Assembly (NCBI GenBank): GCA_020634415.1
Contig: JACKBT010000023.1
Location: 20,615-84,614 of the forward strand
Reading direction: 5' to 3'
DNA from: Ardenticatenaceae bacterium
GTDB lineage: Bacteria > Chloroflexota > Anaerolineae > Promineifilales > Promineifilaceae
DNA: 64,000 bases
Below are positions 28,360-35,962 of the stretch, one piece after another (position 1 is the first letter of the stretch; each line of letters opens with the position of its first letter). The translations under genes and the position numbers were made by a program. The notes beneath the pieces were generated by a model that saw only the letters and a program-made list of their open reading frames with translations, made no database searches and was not told where the DNA came from.

Positions 28360-29364
28360 TTATGCCCGCAACGGCCGTATCAACTCCCCACTCGCCAAAT
28401 ACCGTTCAAACAGCGCGGTGTAAAAGGGAACGGCCGTTTCCCCCCACCACTGCCGATGATGCCGCGCCAAATGGTTATTCAACCACAACAGCCGCCCCAA
28501 TTGCAACACCGTCATATCCCCCGCCGGCCAATCCAGATGGGCCGTGTAGCCTTGTTGGAAGGCAGCAAACAGCACCTCATACTGCTCGGCCGTTGTCTCC
28601 TCCATCAAATCCAGCAGGGCCATTGCCATATCATGCAGCCGATAGCCCCACACCGTATCCTCAAAATCAAAGGGACAAAGCTGGCCGTGATGAATTTTGA
28701 TATTGTCGTGCCACAAATCGCAATGAATCACCCGCAAATCGGCTGGATCAAGCCGCGCATATTCGGCCTCCACCCGCGCCCGAATCTCCTGAAAAACGGC
28801 CAACTGCGGCGGCGTATACACCGCCAACTGCGCCTCAGCCAACAGCACATCCGGTTCGCCGCGAGACAGAAAACGGGTGAATTTGCGCTTGGTAAACCCC
28901 GCTGGCGGCTGCCAGCTTGCCCCGTGCTGGTGCATTTTGGCAAACAGTTCACCCATCTGGTAAAGATTGGCGGTCGTCAGCCGCTTGCCCAGCAGCGTCC
29001 CTGGCAGCCAGCGCATAAGGGTGGCGTAATGGGGCTGGTCAATGCCCGGCACAGTGGTGGTGATGACGGCCGTTCCTTCTCGGCTCACCTCCACTACCGG
29101 CACACAAATATCCGTATCCCGCGCCAATGCCGCCAGCCACATCGCCTCCGCCTGCAAATCGGTCAATGTGCGCCAGCCAGGGTAGGCGAGGCGAAGGGCA
29201 AATTGGTGGTGATCGGCCGTTTCCACCCGATAAATCAGATTCGTCGCCGTGCCCACCAAAGTCAAACCACACACATCCAGCTCATACTGCGCCAGCGCAT
29301 TCACCGCCAGCCCCCGCAGCCGCCGCAAGCGGCCCAATCGTGTTAACTGCTCATATGTTTTCAT
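28360..29364 (-). CDS. APH-family phosphotransferase (Ser/Thr or small-molecule kinase fold)
   Basis: The 334-residue protein shows the catalytic loop VIHCDLWHDNIKIHH (HxDxxxxN) and PFDFEDTVWGYRLHD, the metal site. Overall it looks like homoserine-kinase-II or HipA-unrelated APH enzymes such as SrkA-type stress kinases. The start is the ATG at 29364 (MKTYEQL), 34 bp after the stop of GNAT paralogue B. It lies between two paralogous GNAT genes, suggesting a duplicated gene pair. Confidence 0.8.
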   Translation of the reverse strand: MKTYEQLTRLGRLRRLRGLAVNALAQYELDVCGLTLVGTATNLIYRVETADHHQFALRLAYPGWRTLTDLQAEAMWLAALARDTDICVPVVEVSREGTAVITTTVPGIDQPHYATLMRWLPGTLLGKRLTTANLYQMGELFAKMHQHGASWQPPAGFTKRKFTRFLSRGEPDVLLAEAQLAVYTPPQLAVFQEIRARVEAEYARLDPADLRVIHCDLWHDNIKIHHGQLCPFDFEDTVWGYRLHDMAMALLDLMEETTAEQYEVLFAAFQQGYTAHLDWPAGDMTVLQLGRLLWLNNHLARHHRQWWGETAVPFYTALFERYLASGELIRPLRA

Positions 29365-29398
29365 GCCACTTCCAACAAATTCCCTGGTCTTCCATCTT

Positions 29399-30193
29399 TT
29401 ACGGTTCCGGCAGCCACACATACACATACGTATGCGTCAACGACCGAAAACCACGTTTTAGCAAAATTGGCCGACTCATGTCACCCGCATACACCAGCAA
29501 AAAACGATAGCCACGCGCCAGCGCCATCAGCGCCCGCGTCGCCACCATCTGCAAGTAGAGACCACGCTGCCGATACGCCTTGAGGGTGGCGCCACCTGAC
29601 AGGGTAGCAAAGCTGCTTTTAGGTGGAAAGGAAATCCACGCACCACACACCAACTGACCTTCCGCATACGCCCCGTAAATCGCCCAGCCATCTGGTTCTA
29701 GCATCAGGTTCTCCTCTAGCTCCGTTTGCAACTGGCTAAAATCCTGGCCATAGACCTGGGCTTGCAACTGCACAAGCTGGCCTATTTCTTCCGATGTAAC
29801 CAGACGACGAATTTGGTAATCAGCATCGGCCGTTATAGGTTGCTGATAAACCTCTGACCATTCCTGTAAATCGGCCACCAGCAGCCCTTCCTGCGCACCC
29901 GGCACAAAACCATGTTGGCGCAAACGCTCACCCAAATCGGCTGGCTCATCATGTTCATACAACATCCATTCCAACCCTGCCCCGCCCATGTTCGGGTAAT
30001 AGGCTTTTTCGCGCTGGATAATCTCATCAGCGTTCGACTCATTTAATTGGCTATACATAACAAAATGAGGCTGGCTGGGGTCTTGGGAAATTAAACGCAC
30101 CACTTCTGCTGTCATCTCCCGCTGGTACAAAGGCCGTTCTTTTCTTATTCGTTCCTGCTCATCATACAATGCCAAAATTTCTACTATTTTCAT
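29399..30193 (-). CDS. GNAT-family acetyltransferase (paralogue B)
   Basis: The 264-residue protein is a paralogue of the gene at 27488-28276, sharing LYEHDEPADLGERL, GAWISFPPKSSFA and a GNAT loop around LKAYRQRGLYLQMV. The ATG at 30193 (MKIVEILAL) follows AAGGGG; a GTG one codon earlier is also possible. It is the first gene of a likely four-gene minus-strand run (GNAT B, APH kinase, GNAT A, ABC exporter), though a hairpin interrupts it. Substrate unknown. Confidence 0.8.
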   Translation of the reverse strand: MKIVEILALYDEQERIRKERPLYQREMTAEVVRLISQDPSQPHFVMYSQLNESNADEIIQREKAYYPNMGGAGLEWMLYEHDEPADLGERLRQHGFVPGAQEGLLVADLQEWSEVYQQPITADADYQIRRLVTSEEIGQLVQLQAQVYGQDFSQLQTELEENLMLEPDGWAIYGAYAEGQLVCGAWISFPPKSSFATLSGGATLKAYRQRGLYLQMVATRALMALARGYRFLLVYAGDMSRPILLKRGFRSLTHTYVYVWLPEP

Positions 30194-30325
30194 CACATTG
30201 TTTCCCCTTGCAGCCTCTTATCTCTTGCTCAAAGTTAGCCCATTTGCAGATATTCTCCACCTGCGTGCGGATGTTGGCCGCAAGGTTCCATACTTTCCCA
30301 ATAACAGCTCATAATGCCCATAAAC

Positions 30326-30931
30326 CTACTGTTTCTTGGCCCGCTCAGTCTCCAGTCTCTCGTTTCCCATCTCCCAATCACCACTCAACAACCCATAAAT
30401 TGCACTATCATGAAACGTGCCATCATCCTCCCACGAATGATTCCGCCGCGTGCCTTCACGCATAAAGCCCAACCGCTCCAACAGCCGTACCGAGCGGTGA
30501 TTGTCGGCAATGGTGTAAGCCTCCACTCGATTGAGATTCATTTGGGTAAAGGCGAAGTTGAGAACGGCCGTTATCCCCTCCGTCGCGTACCCCTTGCCCC
30601 AATACACCCGCGCCAAATCATAACCCAATATCACCCGCCGGTTACGACGGCTCCAACGCCACAACCCAATCATCCCCATCACCCTATCCTCCCCACCTCG
30701 CGTTATCCCCCAGACCAGACTCTCCTTATTCTCATACCCTGCCCGAATCTCATTGGCGATCAAGTCATGAACCCCATCTAAATCCAACACCGGCCCGTTG
30801 TACTTTTGCACCTCAAAATCCCCAAACGAGACCAATACATCTGCCGCATCTGAATGCCCCACCTGCCGCAGCACCAGCCGCTCCGTCGTCAGCGTGGGAA
30901 ACAGTGTAAAATCAAAAATCGCTCCACTCAT
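30326..30931 (-). CDS. RimJ/RimL-type GNAT acetyltransferase
   Basis: The 201-residue protein has the family start TLTTERLVLRQ, the acetyl-CoA-binding VYWGKGYATEGITAVLNF and the C-terminal NHRSVRLLERLGFMREG. Relatives acetylate ribosomal protein N-termini or small amines. The tail SGDWEMGNERLETERAKK is read from a dispersed repeat arm (30346-30380). The start could be 12 bp upstream. Confidence 0.85.
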   Translation of the reverse strand: MSGAIFDFTLFPTLTTERLVLRQVGHSDAADVLVSFGDFEVQKYNGPVLDLDGVHDLIANEIRAGYENKESLVWGITRGGEDRVMGMIGLWRWSRRNRRVILGYDLARVYWGKGYATEGITAVLNFAFTQMNLNRVEAYTIADNHRSVRLLERLGFMREGTRRNHSWEDDGTFHDSAIYGLLSGDWEMGNERLETERAKKQ

Positions 30932-30963
30932 CTTCAACCTCATACTTGGATATTAGACACGGG

Positions 30964-31007
30964 AAATTGGAGACTAATAATCTCCAATCTCTAGTCTCCA
31001 CTCTCCA
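30964..31007. repeat. GGAGACTGGAGATTGG-family hairpin repeat
   Basis: AAATTGGAGACTAATAATCTCCAATCT-like inverted halves (GATTGGAGA against TCTCCAATC) between two GNAT genes; the right part supplies the C-terminal ESGD of the next gene. Confidence 0.7.
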
Positions 31008-31791
31008 CCCCCTCATACCACACAAACTCAAACACCCTCTCCTGCCCAAAACCCAGCTTCCGCGCCACCGCCGCCGAGGCCAAATTACGGGTGGAACAGT
31101 TCCAAAACGGCCGTTCCCCCACCATCTCCATCTCCCGAATCAACCGTGCACACATCAGCGTCGCGTACCCCCGCCCACGATACGGCTCGTAGGTCAACAC
31201 TCCCAACTCCCGCACCCCGTCAATCAACGGCCCCGCCGCCGCCTCACCCAAAATCTCCTCCCCTTGCAGCAGATAAAACGCCCGCGCCGTCGCCAGATAC
31301 GCTTCGGCACTGCCCGCCAGCCGCACATTGTCATCCCGCCAAAACGTCCGCTCAAACAAAGCCAAATCCGCCGCCCGAATCGTCAACCCCTCTGGCAGTT
31401 GCGCCAGGATTTCGTCAAGGTCAACGGCCGTATCCCGCACCATAAAATCCATCGCCGCCCCTTCAAAATCCGGCTCAGGCGGCAAAATTGCCACAATCGG
31501 ATCGTCCCGCGTCCAAAAGGGAATCAGCACCTCATTGCCCTGCCGCAGCCGCGCCACCACCGCTGCCAATATCTCCGCCGTCAACGTCCCACCCCAATAC
31601 ACTGTGCCATCCCCCGCCTCCCAAATCACTACCCAACTCGGCCGTTGCGGATCGTCGGTCAGGATTTTGCCAGGGAGTTTGTTGGCGAGAACGGCCGTTC
31701 GCCGTATGCCAACTGGCACCCCCACCGGCGCACCCTCCGCCAACAAAGCCAACATCGCTCCCGTCACCTCATTTATCTCAACTCGTTCCAT
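30991..31791 (-). CDS. GNAT-family acetyltransferase
   Basis: The 266-residue protein ends in a GNAT domain with YEPYRGRGYATLMCARLIREM (split as YEPYRGRGYAT and MCARLIREM) and NLASAAVARKLGFGQERVFEF as helix and strand after the CoA loop. The N-terminal 130 residues match the lead domain of larger GNAT proteins. Substrate unknown. The last residues (VESGD) come from a hairpin repeat. Confidence 0.75.
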   Translation of the reverse strand: MERVEINEVTGAMLALLAEGAPVGVPVGIRRTAVLANKLPGKILTDDPQRPSWVVIWEAGDGTVYWGGTLTAEILAAVVARLRQGNEVLIPFWTRDDPIVAILPPEPDFEGAAMDFMVRDTAVDLDEILAQLPEGLTIRAADLALFERTFWRDDNVRLAGSAEAYLATARAFYLLQGEEILGEAAAGPLIDGVRELGVLTYEPYRGRGYATLMCARLIREMEMVGERPFWNCSTRNLASAAVARKLGFGQERVFEFVWYEGVESGD

Positions 31792-31817
31792 ACATTTAAT
31801 TTCCCAAGCATCTAAAC

Positions 31818-31862
31818 AGATTGGAGATTAGATTGATCAATCTCCAATCTCCAATTTCTAAT
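31818..31862. repeat. GGAGACTGGAGATTGG-family hairpin repeat
   Basis: AGATTGGAGATTAGATTGA and TCAATCTCCAATCTCC form inverted arms between the GNAT gene start and the rsgA stop codon. Confidence 0.75.
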
Positions 31863-33063
31863 CTTCCTCCACCAGCTTGGTATACAAATTGGTGTAATTC
31901 GTATACCGCCACTCGGCAATACGGCCGTTTTCCACCGCCTCCTTTACCGCACAACCCGGCTCATGGTCATGCGTACAATCCGCAAACCGGCAGTGTCCAA
32001 ACACCGCCTCCAGTTCCGGGTAATACAAAATCAAATCCTCCGGGTACAGCCCCGTCAACCCCATATCCTTAATCCCCGGCGTATCTATCACATAGCCCCC
32101 CATCGCCAGCGGCAGCATATTCACCTTCGTCGTCGTATGTCGCCCCTCACGGCTCTTCAACTGGCTCACCTCGCCCGTGCGCAGTTGCAAACCTGGCTGA
32201 ATCGCATTCATCAGCGACGATTTGCCCACGCCGGACAAGCCCGCCAACATCGTCGTCTTGCCCTTCAGCAGCCGCGCCACCTCATCCACCCCCTGCCCCG
32301 TCACTGTGCTGGTGAGAATGACCTGATAACCCAATTGGCGGTAGGGCTGAACGGCCGTTGTCACCTCCAGCCAACTCTCCGCCAAATCAATCTTATTAAT
32401 CACAATCACCGCCTCCAACTCATTCCGCGCTGCCCCAATCAGATACTCATCAATCATCTGGAACCAGATTTGCGGCTCCAACCAGGCCGCAATAATCAAC
32501 AGCTGATCCACATTCGCCGCCATCATCTGCCGCAAATGCGCCTTATGCACATCCGCCCGCGCCAGCCCACTGCGGCGCGGCAGCACCTCCTCCACCAGCC
32601 CGCGCCCATCATAATGCAGCCGCACCAGCACCCTATCCCCCACCGCCACCACATTGGTAAACCCCGTCCCCTCGGCAATCAACGTGCCGCGAATATCACA
32701 CACCAGCACCTCGCCATTCACCTCCGCCCGGCACAAACCCCGCCCCACCTCAATCACCACCCCCAACTCAAACTCCGACCGATCGGCCAGCGTCTGCCAC
32801 ATCGTCTCGGCAAAATCCTCCTGAAACTCCAACCGCTTCGTCAGCAGCAGCCCCTCCCGCCGATCCGCCTCATCCATCGGCATAATCCGCCGATCCGCCA
32901 CCACCCCTTCCTCATCCGGCTGCAGCGGCTGCCAATCCACCCGATGCTTAGCCTGATTCGCCGCCGTATTATGCCGAATCGTCCGCTTCCCCGGCTTATT
33001 CTCAAATTGCCGCTCCTTCTGCCTCTGCTGCGTCCGCTCTTTCTTCTTGTTCTTTTTAGCCAT
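31858..33063 (-). CDS. rsgA: Ribosome biogenesis GTPase RsgA
   Basis: The 401-residue protein has the circularly permuted GTPase order: OB-fold first, then NKIDL (G4), GLSGVGKSSL (G1/P-loop), IDTPGIKDMGL (G3), and a C-terminal zinc module GHCRFADCTHDHEPGC. RsgA matures the 30S subunit decoding centre. The highly basic N-terminus (MAKKNKKKERTQQ) and about 50-residue extension are longer than usual. The start is the ATG at 33063, preceded by AAAGG. Confidence 0.95.
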   Translation of the reverse strand: MAKKNKKKERTQQRQKERQFENKPGKRTIRHNTAANQAKHRVDWQPLQPDEEGVVADRRIMPMDEADRREGLLLTKRLEFQEDFAETMWQTLADRSEFELGVVIEVGRGLCRAEVNGEVLVCDIRGTLIAEGTGFTNVVAVGDRVLVRLHYDGRGLVEEVLPRRSGLARADVHKAHLRQMMAANVDQLLIIAAWLEPQIWFQMIDEYLIGAARNELEAVIVINKIDLAESWLEVTTAVQPYRQLGYQVILTSTVTGQGVDEVARLLKGKTTMLAGLSGVGKSSLMNAIQPGLQLRTGEVSQLKSREGRHTTTKVNMLPLAMGGYVIDTPGIKDMGLTGLYPEDLILYYPELEAVFGHCRFADCTHDHEPGCAVKEAVENGRIAEWRYTNYTNLYTKLVEED

Positions 33064-33077
33064 AATCCTTTTCATTC

Positions 33078-33139
33078 GTAGACGCGGTATCCCTACCGCG
33101 CCGCTTAACTCAAAAAGCGCGATAAGAAATCGCGGCTAC
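33078..33139. repeat. GTAG(A/C)CGCG-type hairpin element
   Basis: GTAGACGCGGTATCCCTACCGCG followed by AGCGCGATAAGAAATCGCGGCTAC (each read in pieces): two hairpins bounded by GTAG and CTAC. Related elements are at 51141-51200 and 58967-59021. Confidence 0.75.
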
Positions 33140-33142
33140 ATA

Positions 33143-33171
33143 TTGTTTTCAACCCCTAAAGGTAGTATATT
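33143..33171 (+). promoter_or_regulatory. Promoter of toxin-antitoxin operon, possibly leaderless
   Basis: TTGTTT (33143-33148), 17-bp spacer, TATATT (33166-33171). The expected transcription start falls at or next to the ATG at 33178, and there is no ribosome-binding site, so the antitoxin mRNA may be leaderless. Confidence 0.5.
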
Positions 33172-33177
33172 CGTGGT

Positions 33178-33408
33178 ATGAAAGTCAAAACCTCCATCAC
33201 CTTGTCTGAAGAACTCCTGATTTCTATTGACCAATTTTCCCACTCCTTCAAAAATCGCTCCGACTTCATCGAAACGGCCGTTCGCACCTTCATCGCCCAA
33301 CTCACCCGCGCCGAGCAAAACGCCCGTGACCTGGAAATCATCAACCGCTATGCCGACGAACTCAACGCCGAAGCCGAAGACGTTCTCAGCTACCAAGTCA
33401 TTCCATGA
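33178..33408 (+). CDS. Ribbon-helix-helix antitoxin (MazE/CopG-like)
   Basis: The 76-residue protein begins with a beta-strand [17 protein letters not shown] and a helix-turn-helix, the CopG/RHH DNA-binding pattern ([11 protein letters not shown]). Such antitoxins bind the operon promoter and neutralise the toxin by the C-terminal tail. It overlaps the toxin gene by 4 bp (ATGA), the usual coupled arrangement. Confidence 0.85.
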   Translation: MKVKTSITLSEELLISIDQFSHSFKNRSDFIETAVRTFIAQLTRAEQNARDLEIINRYADELNAEAEDVLSYQVIP

Positions 33409-33734
33409 ATCGAGGTGATCTCTATCGCGTCGAAAACCCATCAGCCAGAGACCCTCGGCACTATCGCACATTTGTAGTCGTCAGCCGCCAAGCTCTAATC
33501 ACCTCTCGCTTTTCTAGCGTCATCTGTGCACCCATTTACTCTGCTCATCATGGTTTAGCCTCACAAGTTCCGGTCGGCATTGAAGAAGGGCTACAACATG
33601 ATAGCAGCATCCACTGCGACGAATTGGTCAGTTTACCCAAATCCATGCTCACCAACTATATCGGTACACTTTCGCCATACCTCATTGACCAACTCAACCA
33701 GGCTCTCAAAATCGCCCTCGACATCCCCGACTAA
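33405..33734 (+). CDS. MazF/PemK-like endoribonuclease toxin
   Basis: The 109-residue protein begins with [10 protein letters not shown] and has [19 protein letters not shown] and [10 protein letters not shown], the PemK/MazF core, ending in an interfacial helix ([16 protein letters not shown]). The family cuts mRNA at short sequence motifs. It is preceded in coupling by the RHH antitoxin and followed by a hairpin repeat. The protein is full length with no visible truncation. Confidence 0.85.
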   Translation: MNRGDLYRVENPSARDPRHYRTFVVVSRQALITSRFSSVICAPIYSAHHGLASQVPVGIEEGLQHDSSIHCDELVSLPKSMLTNYIGTLSPYLIDQLNQALKIALDIPD

Positions 33735-33736
33735 CC

Positions 33737-33794
33737 CTGGCTGCGGCCGGTCTCCGACCGTGCCGCTTAGCTGGCTCAGTGAGATGCCAACCAG
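33737..33794. repeat. GGCCGG...CCGACCAG-type hairpin repeat
   Basis: CTGCGGCCGGTCTCCGACCG and TGGCTCAGTGAGATGCCAAC blocks align with the elements at 24878-24936, 39685-39747 and 50811-50894. It follows the toxin stop codon. Confidence 0.7.
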
Positions 33795-33807
33795 ACTAAA
33801 AACACCA

Positions 33808-33843
33808 ATCTCCAATCTCCAATCTCCCAATCTCTCAATCTCC
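33808..33843. repeat. One-armed GGAGATTGG-family repeat
   Basis: Four consecutive CAATCTCC-like units without the opposite arm. It covers the last codons of the 115-residue hypothetical gene. Confidence 0.6.
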
Positions 33844-34182
33844 CTTTTCCATACACCAGCCAATCAACCGCCGCACAAAATCATTCGTCGGGAAATGATT
33901 CATATCATGCTTCCAGCGCGGCACGGCCACAATCTTCGCCCCTGGCTGGCGCGGAAACTGCTCCCCCTCCACCCGCAGTTCGGCATGGGGATCGCCCTCC
34001 TGCGGCAGCCGATAATGCACAATAAACTTCTTATTGGTGGCGATGATGTGCAAATACCGCTCCTCGCCCTGCGTCACCAGACCACCTTCCTCCGGCACAT
34101 GCTCATCCTTGCTTTCCACATACCAGATAAACGGCCGTCCCTTATGCGTCACCTTTCGCTTCCCCTTCGTACTAACCGCCAT
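33835..34182 (-). CDS. Conserved hypothetical protein
   Basis: The 115-residue basic protein (MAVSTKGKRKVTHKGRPF; later RYLHIIATNKKFIVHYRLP and NHFPTNDFVRRLIGWCMEKGD in pieces) has no domain I can name. The ATG at 34182 has a good GGAGG 7 bp upstream and overlaps the stop of the alpha/beta hydrolase gene by 11 bp, so the two are coupled. The longer frame starting at 34257 is not used. Confidence 0.7.
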   Translation of the reverse strand: MAVSTKGKRKVTHKGRPFIWYVESKDEHVPEEGGLVTQGEERYLHIIATNKKFIVHYRLPQEGDPHAELRVEGEQFPRQPGAKIVAVPRWKHDMNHFPTNDFVRRLIGWCMEKGD

Positions 34183-34987
34183 ACACAACCTCCAAAAAAT
34201 CCAAAACAATCTTGTTAAACACCTCTGGCCGTTCCACATTCGGCAAATGCGCCGCATCCCGCATCATCCGCATCTCGGCTAACGGCAGCTTCGCCTCCAA
34301 CAACTCCCCAATCGCCCGAATATCCTCAACATCCTCCTGCCCCACAATCACCAGCGTCGGCATCTCCAGTTCCGCCAACCGCTCCACCGCCGGCGGCTCC
34401 AACTCCATCCGCTTACTCCCCACCGGCTCCGGCTTCCGGTGCAAAGCCAGCACCATCTCATACACCTTCGCCCGTGCCGCCTGATCCACCTGCTGCGGCA
34501 AGCGATTCGGCCCATCAAACCAAATCTGCGTCTCCAACTCCGCCGACAGTTCCCGCTCGCCGCGCTCATAGGCCGCTTCCATGGCCGCATCCTTCTCACC
34601 AAAATCGGCCGTTTGCCACTCAAAACCACCCACCGCCGCCCCCACCAACACCAGCGCCCTCACCATCTCCGGGTGCGTCAGAGCAAAATCAATCGCCGTC
34701 TTGCCCCCAAACGAGCAGCCCACAAGCACCGCCTGTTCCACATCCAAATGGCGCAGCAGCCCAGCCAAATCAGCCACATCACTAAACTCGCCCAACGGCC
34801 GTTCCGTCTCTCCCCACCCCCGCATATCATACCGAATCACCCGATACTTCTCCGCAAATACCGCCATTTGCTCATCCCACATCCGCAAATCCACAATCCC
34901 CGCATGAATAAACACAACGGCCGTTCCCGTTCCACGCACCTCAAAATGAACCTTCGTCCCATTAATCTCAACGAATTGATAACTCAT
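34172..34987 (-). CDS. Alpha/beta hydrolase
   Basis: The 271-residue enzyme has the nucleophile elbow LVGCSFGGKTA, catalytic acid region VIVGQEDVED and histidine in MRDAAHLPNVERPEVF, plus oxyanion region FIHAGIVDLRMWD. Here the nucleophile is Ser of GCSFGG. Substrate could be an ester or lactone, not predictable. Starts at 34987 after a weak AAGA. It is the first gene of a two-gene unit with the 115-residue protein. Confidence 0.85.
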   Translation of the reverse strand: MSYQFVEINGTKVHFEVRGTGTAVVFIHAGIVDLRMWDEQMAVFAEKYRVIRYDMRGWGETERPLGEFSDVADLAGLLRHLDVEQAVLVGCSFGGKTAIDFALTHPEMVRALVLVGAAVGGFEWQTADFGEKDAAMEAAYERGERELSAELETQIWFDGPNRLPQQVDQAARAKVYEMVLALHRKPEPVGSKRMELEPPAVERLAELEMPTLVIVGQEDVEDIRAIGELLEAKLPLAEMRMMRDAAHLPNVERPEVFNKIVLDFLEVVYGG

Positions 34988-34996
34988 AAATCTTTT

Positions 34997-35078
34997 TTGA
35001 CGCAAAGGCGCAAAGGCGCAAAGAAAAAGAAGAAAAACCTTTGCGTATCTTTGCGTCTTTGCCTCTTTGCGTCAAATC
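34997..35078. repeat. GCAAAGGCGCAAAG-type hairpin (copy 1)
   Basis: TTTGACGCAAAGGCGCAAAG and CTTTGCGTCTTTGCCTC/TTTGCGTCAAA form a long imperfect inverted repeat with a purine-rich loop. Its right arm contains the TGA of the next gene (35072-35074). Confidence 0.8.
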
Positions 35079-35848
35079 CTTAATATCTCCCCATCCACAT
35101 ACCGAATAAACTCCACCGTCTCCGCCAAATTATCCACATCCTCCCCCTGCCAGCGAACGGCCGTCTCCACCAACCCCCGCCACCTCTCCGGCAAATGCGC
35201 CATCGCCCACCGCGCCGCCGCCGGTTTAGAAGCAACCTCACCCCGCCGCAGCGTATACAAAATCCGGCACATCGTCATAATCGCATACACCCGATACCCC
35301 GTCGAGTCCAAATAGGGAGACTCCATCCCCATAGGCCGCCACCAAAAATTGAACAAATCACGAGTCGCCGCCTGCATCATTGGCGGTGTCACCGGGTCAA
35401 TCAAATTCGTAAGCGGCTCACCCGCTATCGCCAGGCCATATTCCCGCAAAATATAACCATGCAGCACCCAATCCATATGATGCTCTCGCAGCGTTAACGT
35501 CTCCCCCCGCTCAATGCGCGGCAGCACAAAGACTTTTTCGCGGCGTGGCAGTTGGTTCAGCACCGCCTGCGGCACATACGACACTTCCATTTCATAGCCC
35601 CATTTCGTACCGCTTTCACCCAGGCGGGCGTGCATCGCCGCCAATTCCGCCACCATCTCATCGGGCAGGAAATCGGCCGTTAACACCAACACATCCAAAT
35701 CACTCGTCGCCTCATCAAAATCCCCCAACGCCAACGAGCCATCCAAATACATCCCCACAAACTGCTCGCCCAAAATGCCCTGCACCTCAGCCAACAACCG
35801 CCGCAGCATTTCATTCACATCATTGTATTGTGTAAGCTGTTTTATCAT
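35072..35848 (-). CDS. AadA-like aminoglycoside nucleotidyltransferase
   Basis: The 258-residue protein has the nucleotidyltransferase signature GSLALGDFDEATSDLDVLVL, with the GS(x)GD(x)SDxD metal-binding acids, and a helical C-terminal domain (HHMDWVLHGYILREYG) like DUF4111/AadA enzymes. It may adenylylate an aminoglycoside, but it could be a housekeeping relative. The start is the ATG at 35848. The stop codon is inside a hairpin-repeat arm. Confidence 0.75.
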   Translation of the reverse strand: MIKQLTQYNDVNEMLRRLLAEVQGILGEQFVGMYLDGSLALGDFDEATSDLDVLVLTADFLPDEMVAELAAMHARLGESGTKWGYEMEVSYVPQAVLNQLPRREKVFVLPRIERGETLTLREHHMDWVLHGYILREYGLAIAGEPLTNLIDPVTPPMMQAATRDLFNFWWRPMGMESPYLDSTGYRVYAIMTMCRILYTLRRGEVASKPAAARWAMAHLPERWRGLVETAVRWQGEDVDNLAETVEFIRYVDGEILRI

Positions 35849-35895
35849 CTTGACTAATCACCCAATAGAGAATATTAGAAGCAAGAATTTCTCAT

Positions 35896-35939
35896 GCAAA
35901 GGCGCAAAGCCGCTAAGACTTTATTCTTTGCGCCTTTGC
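35896..35939. repeat. GCAAAGGCGCAAAG-type hairpin (copy 2)
   Basis: Exact 14-bp arms 35896-35909 and 35926-35939 with a 16-nt loop. Same family as 34997-35078. Confidence 0.8.
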
Positions 35940-35962
35940 GCCTTTGCGTGCTATAAATCATC

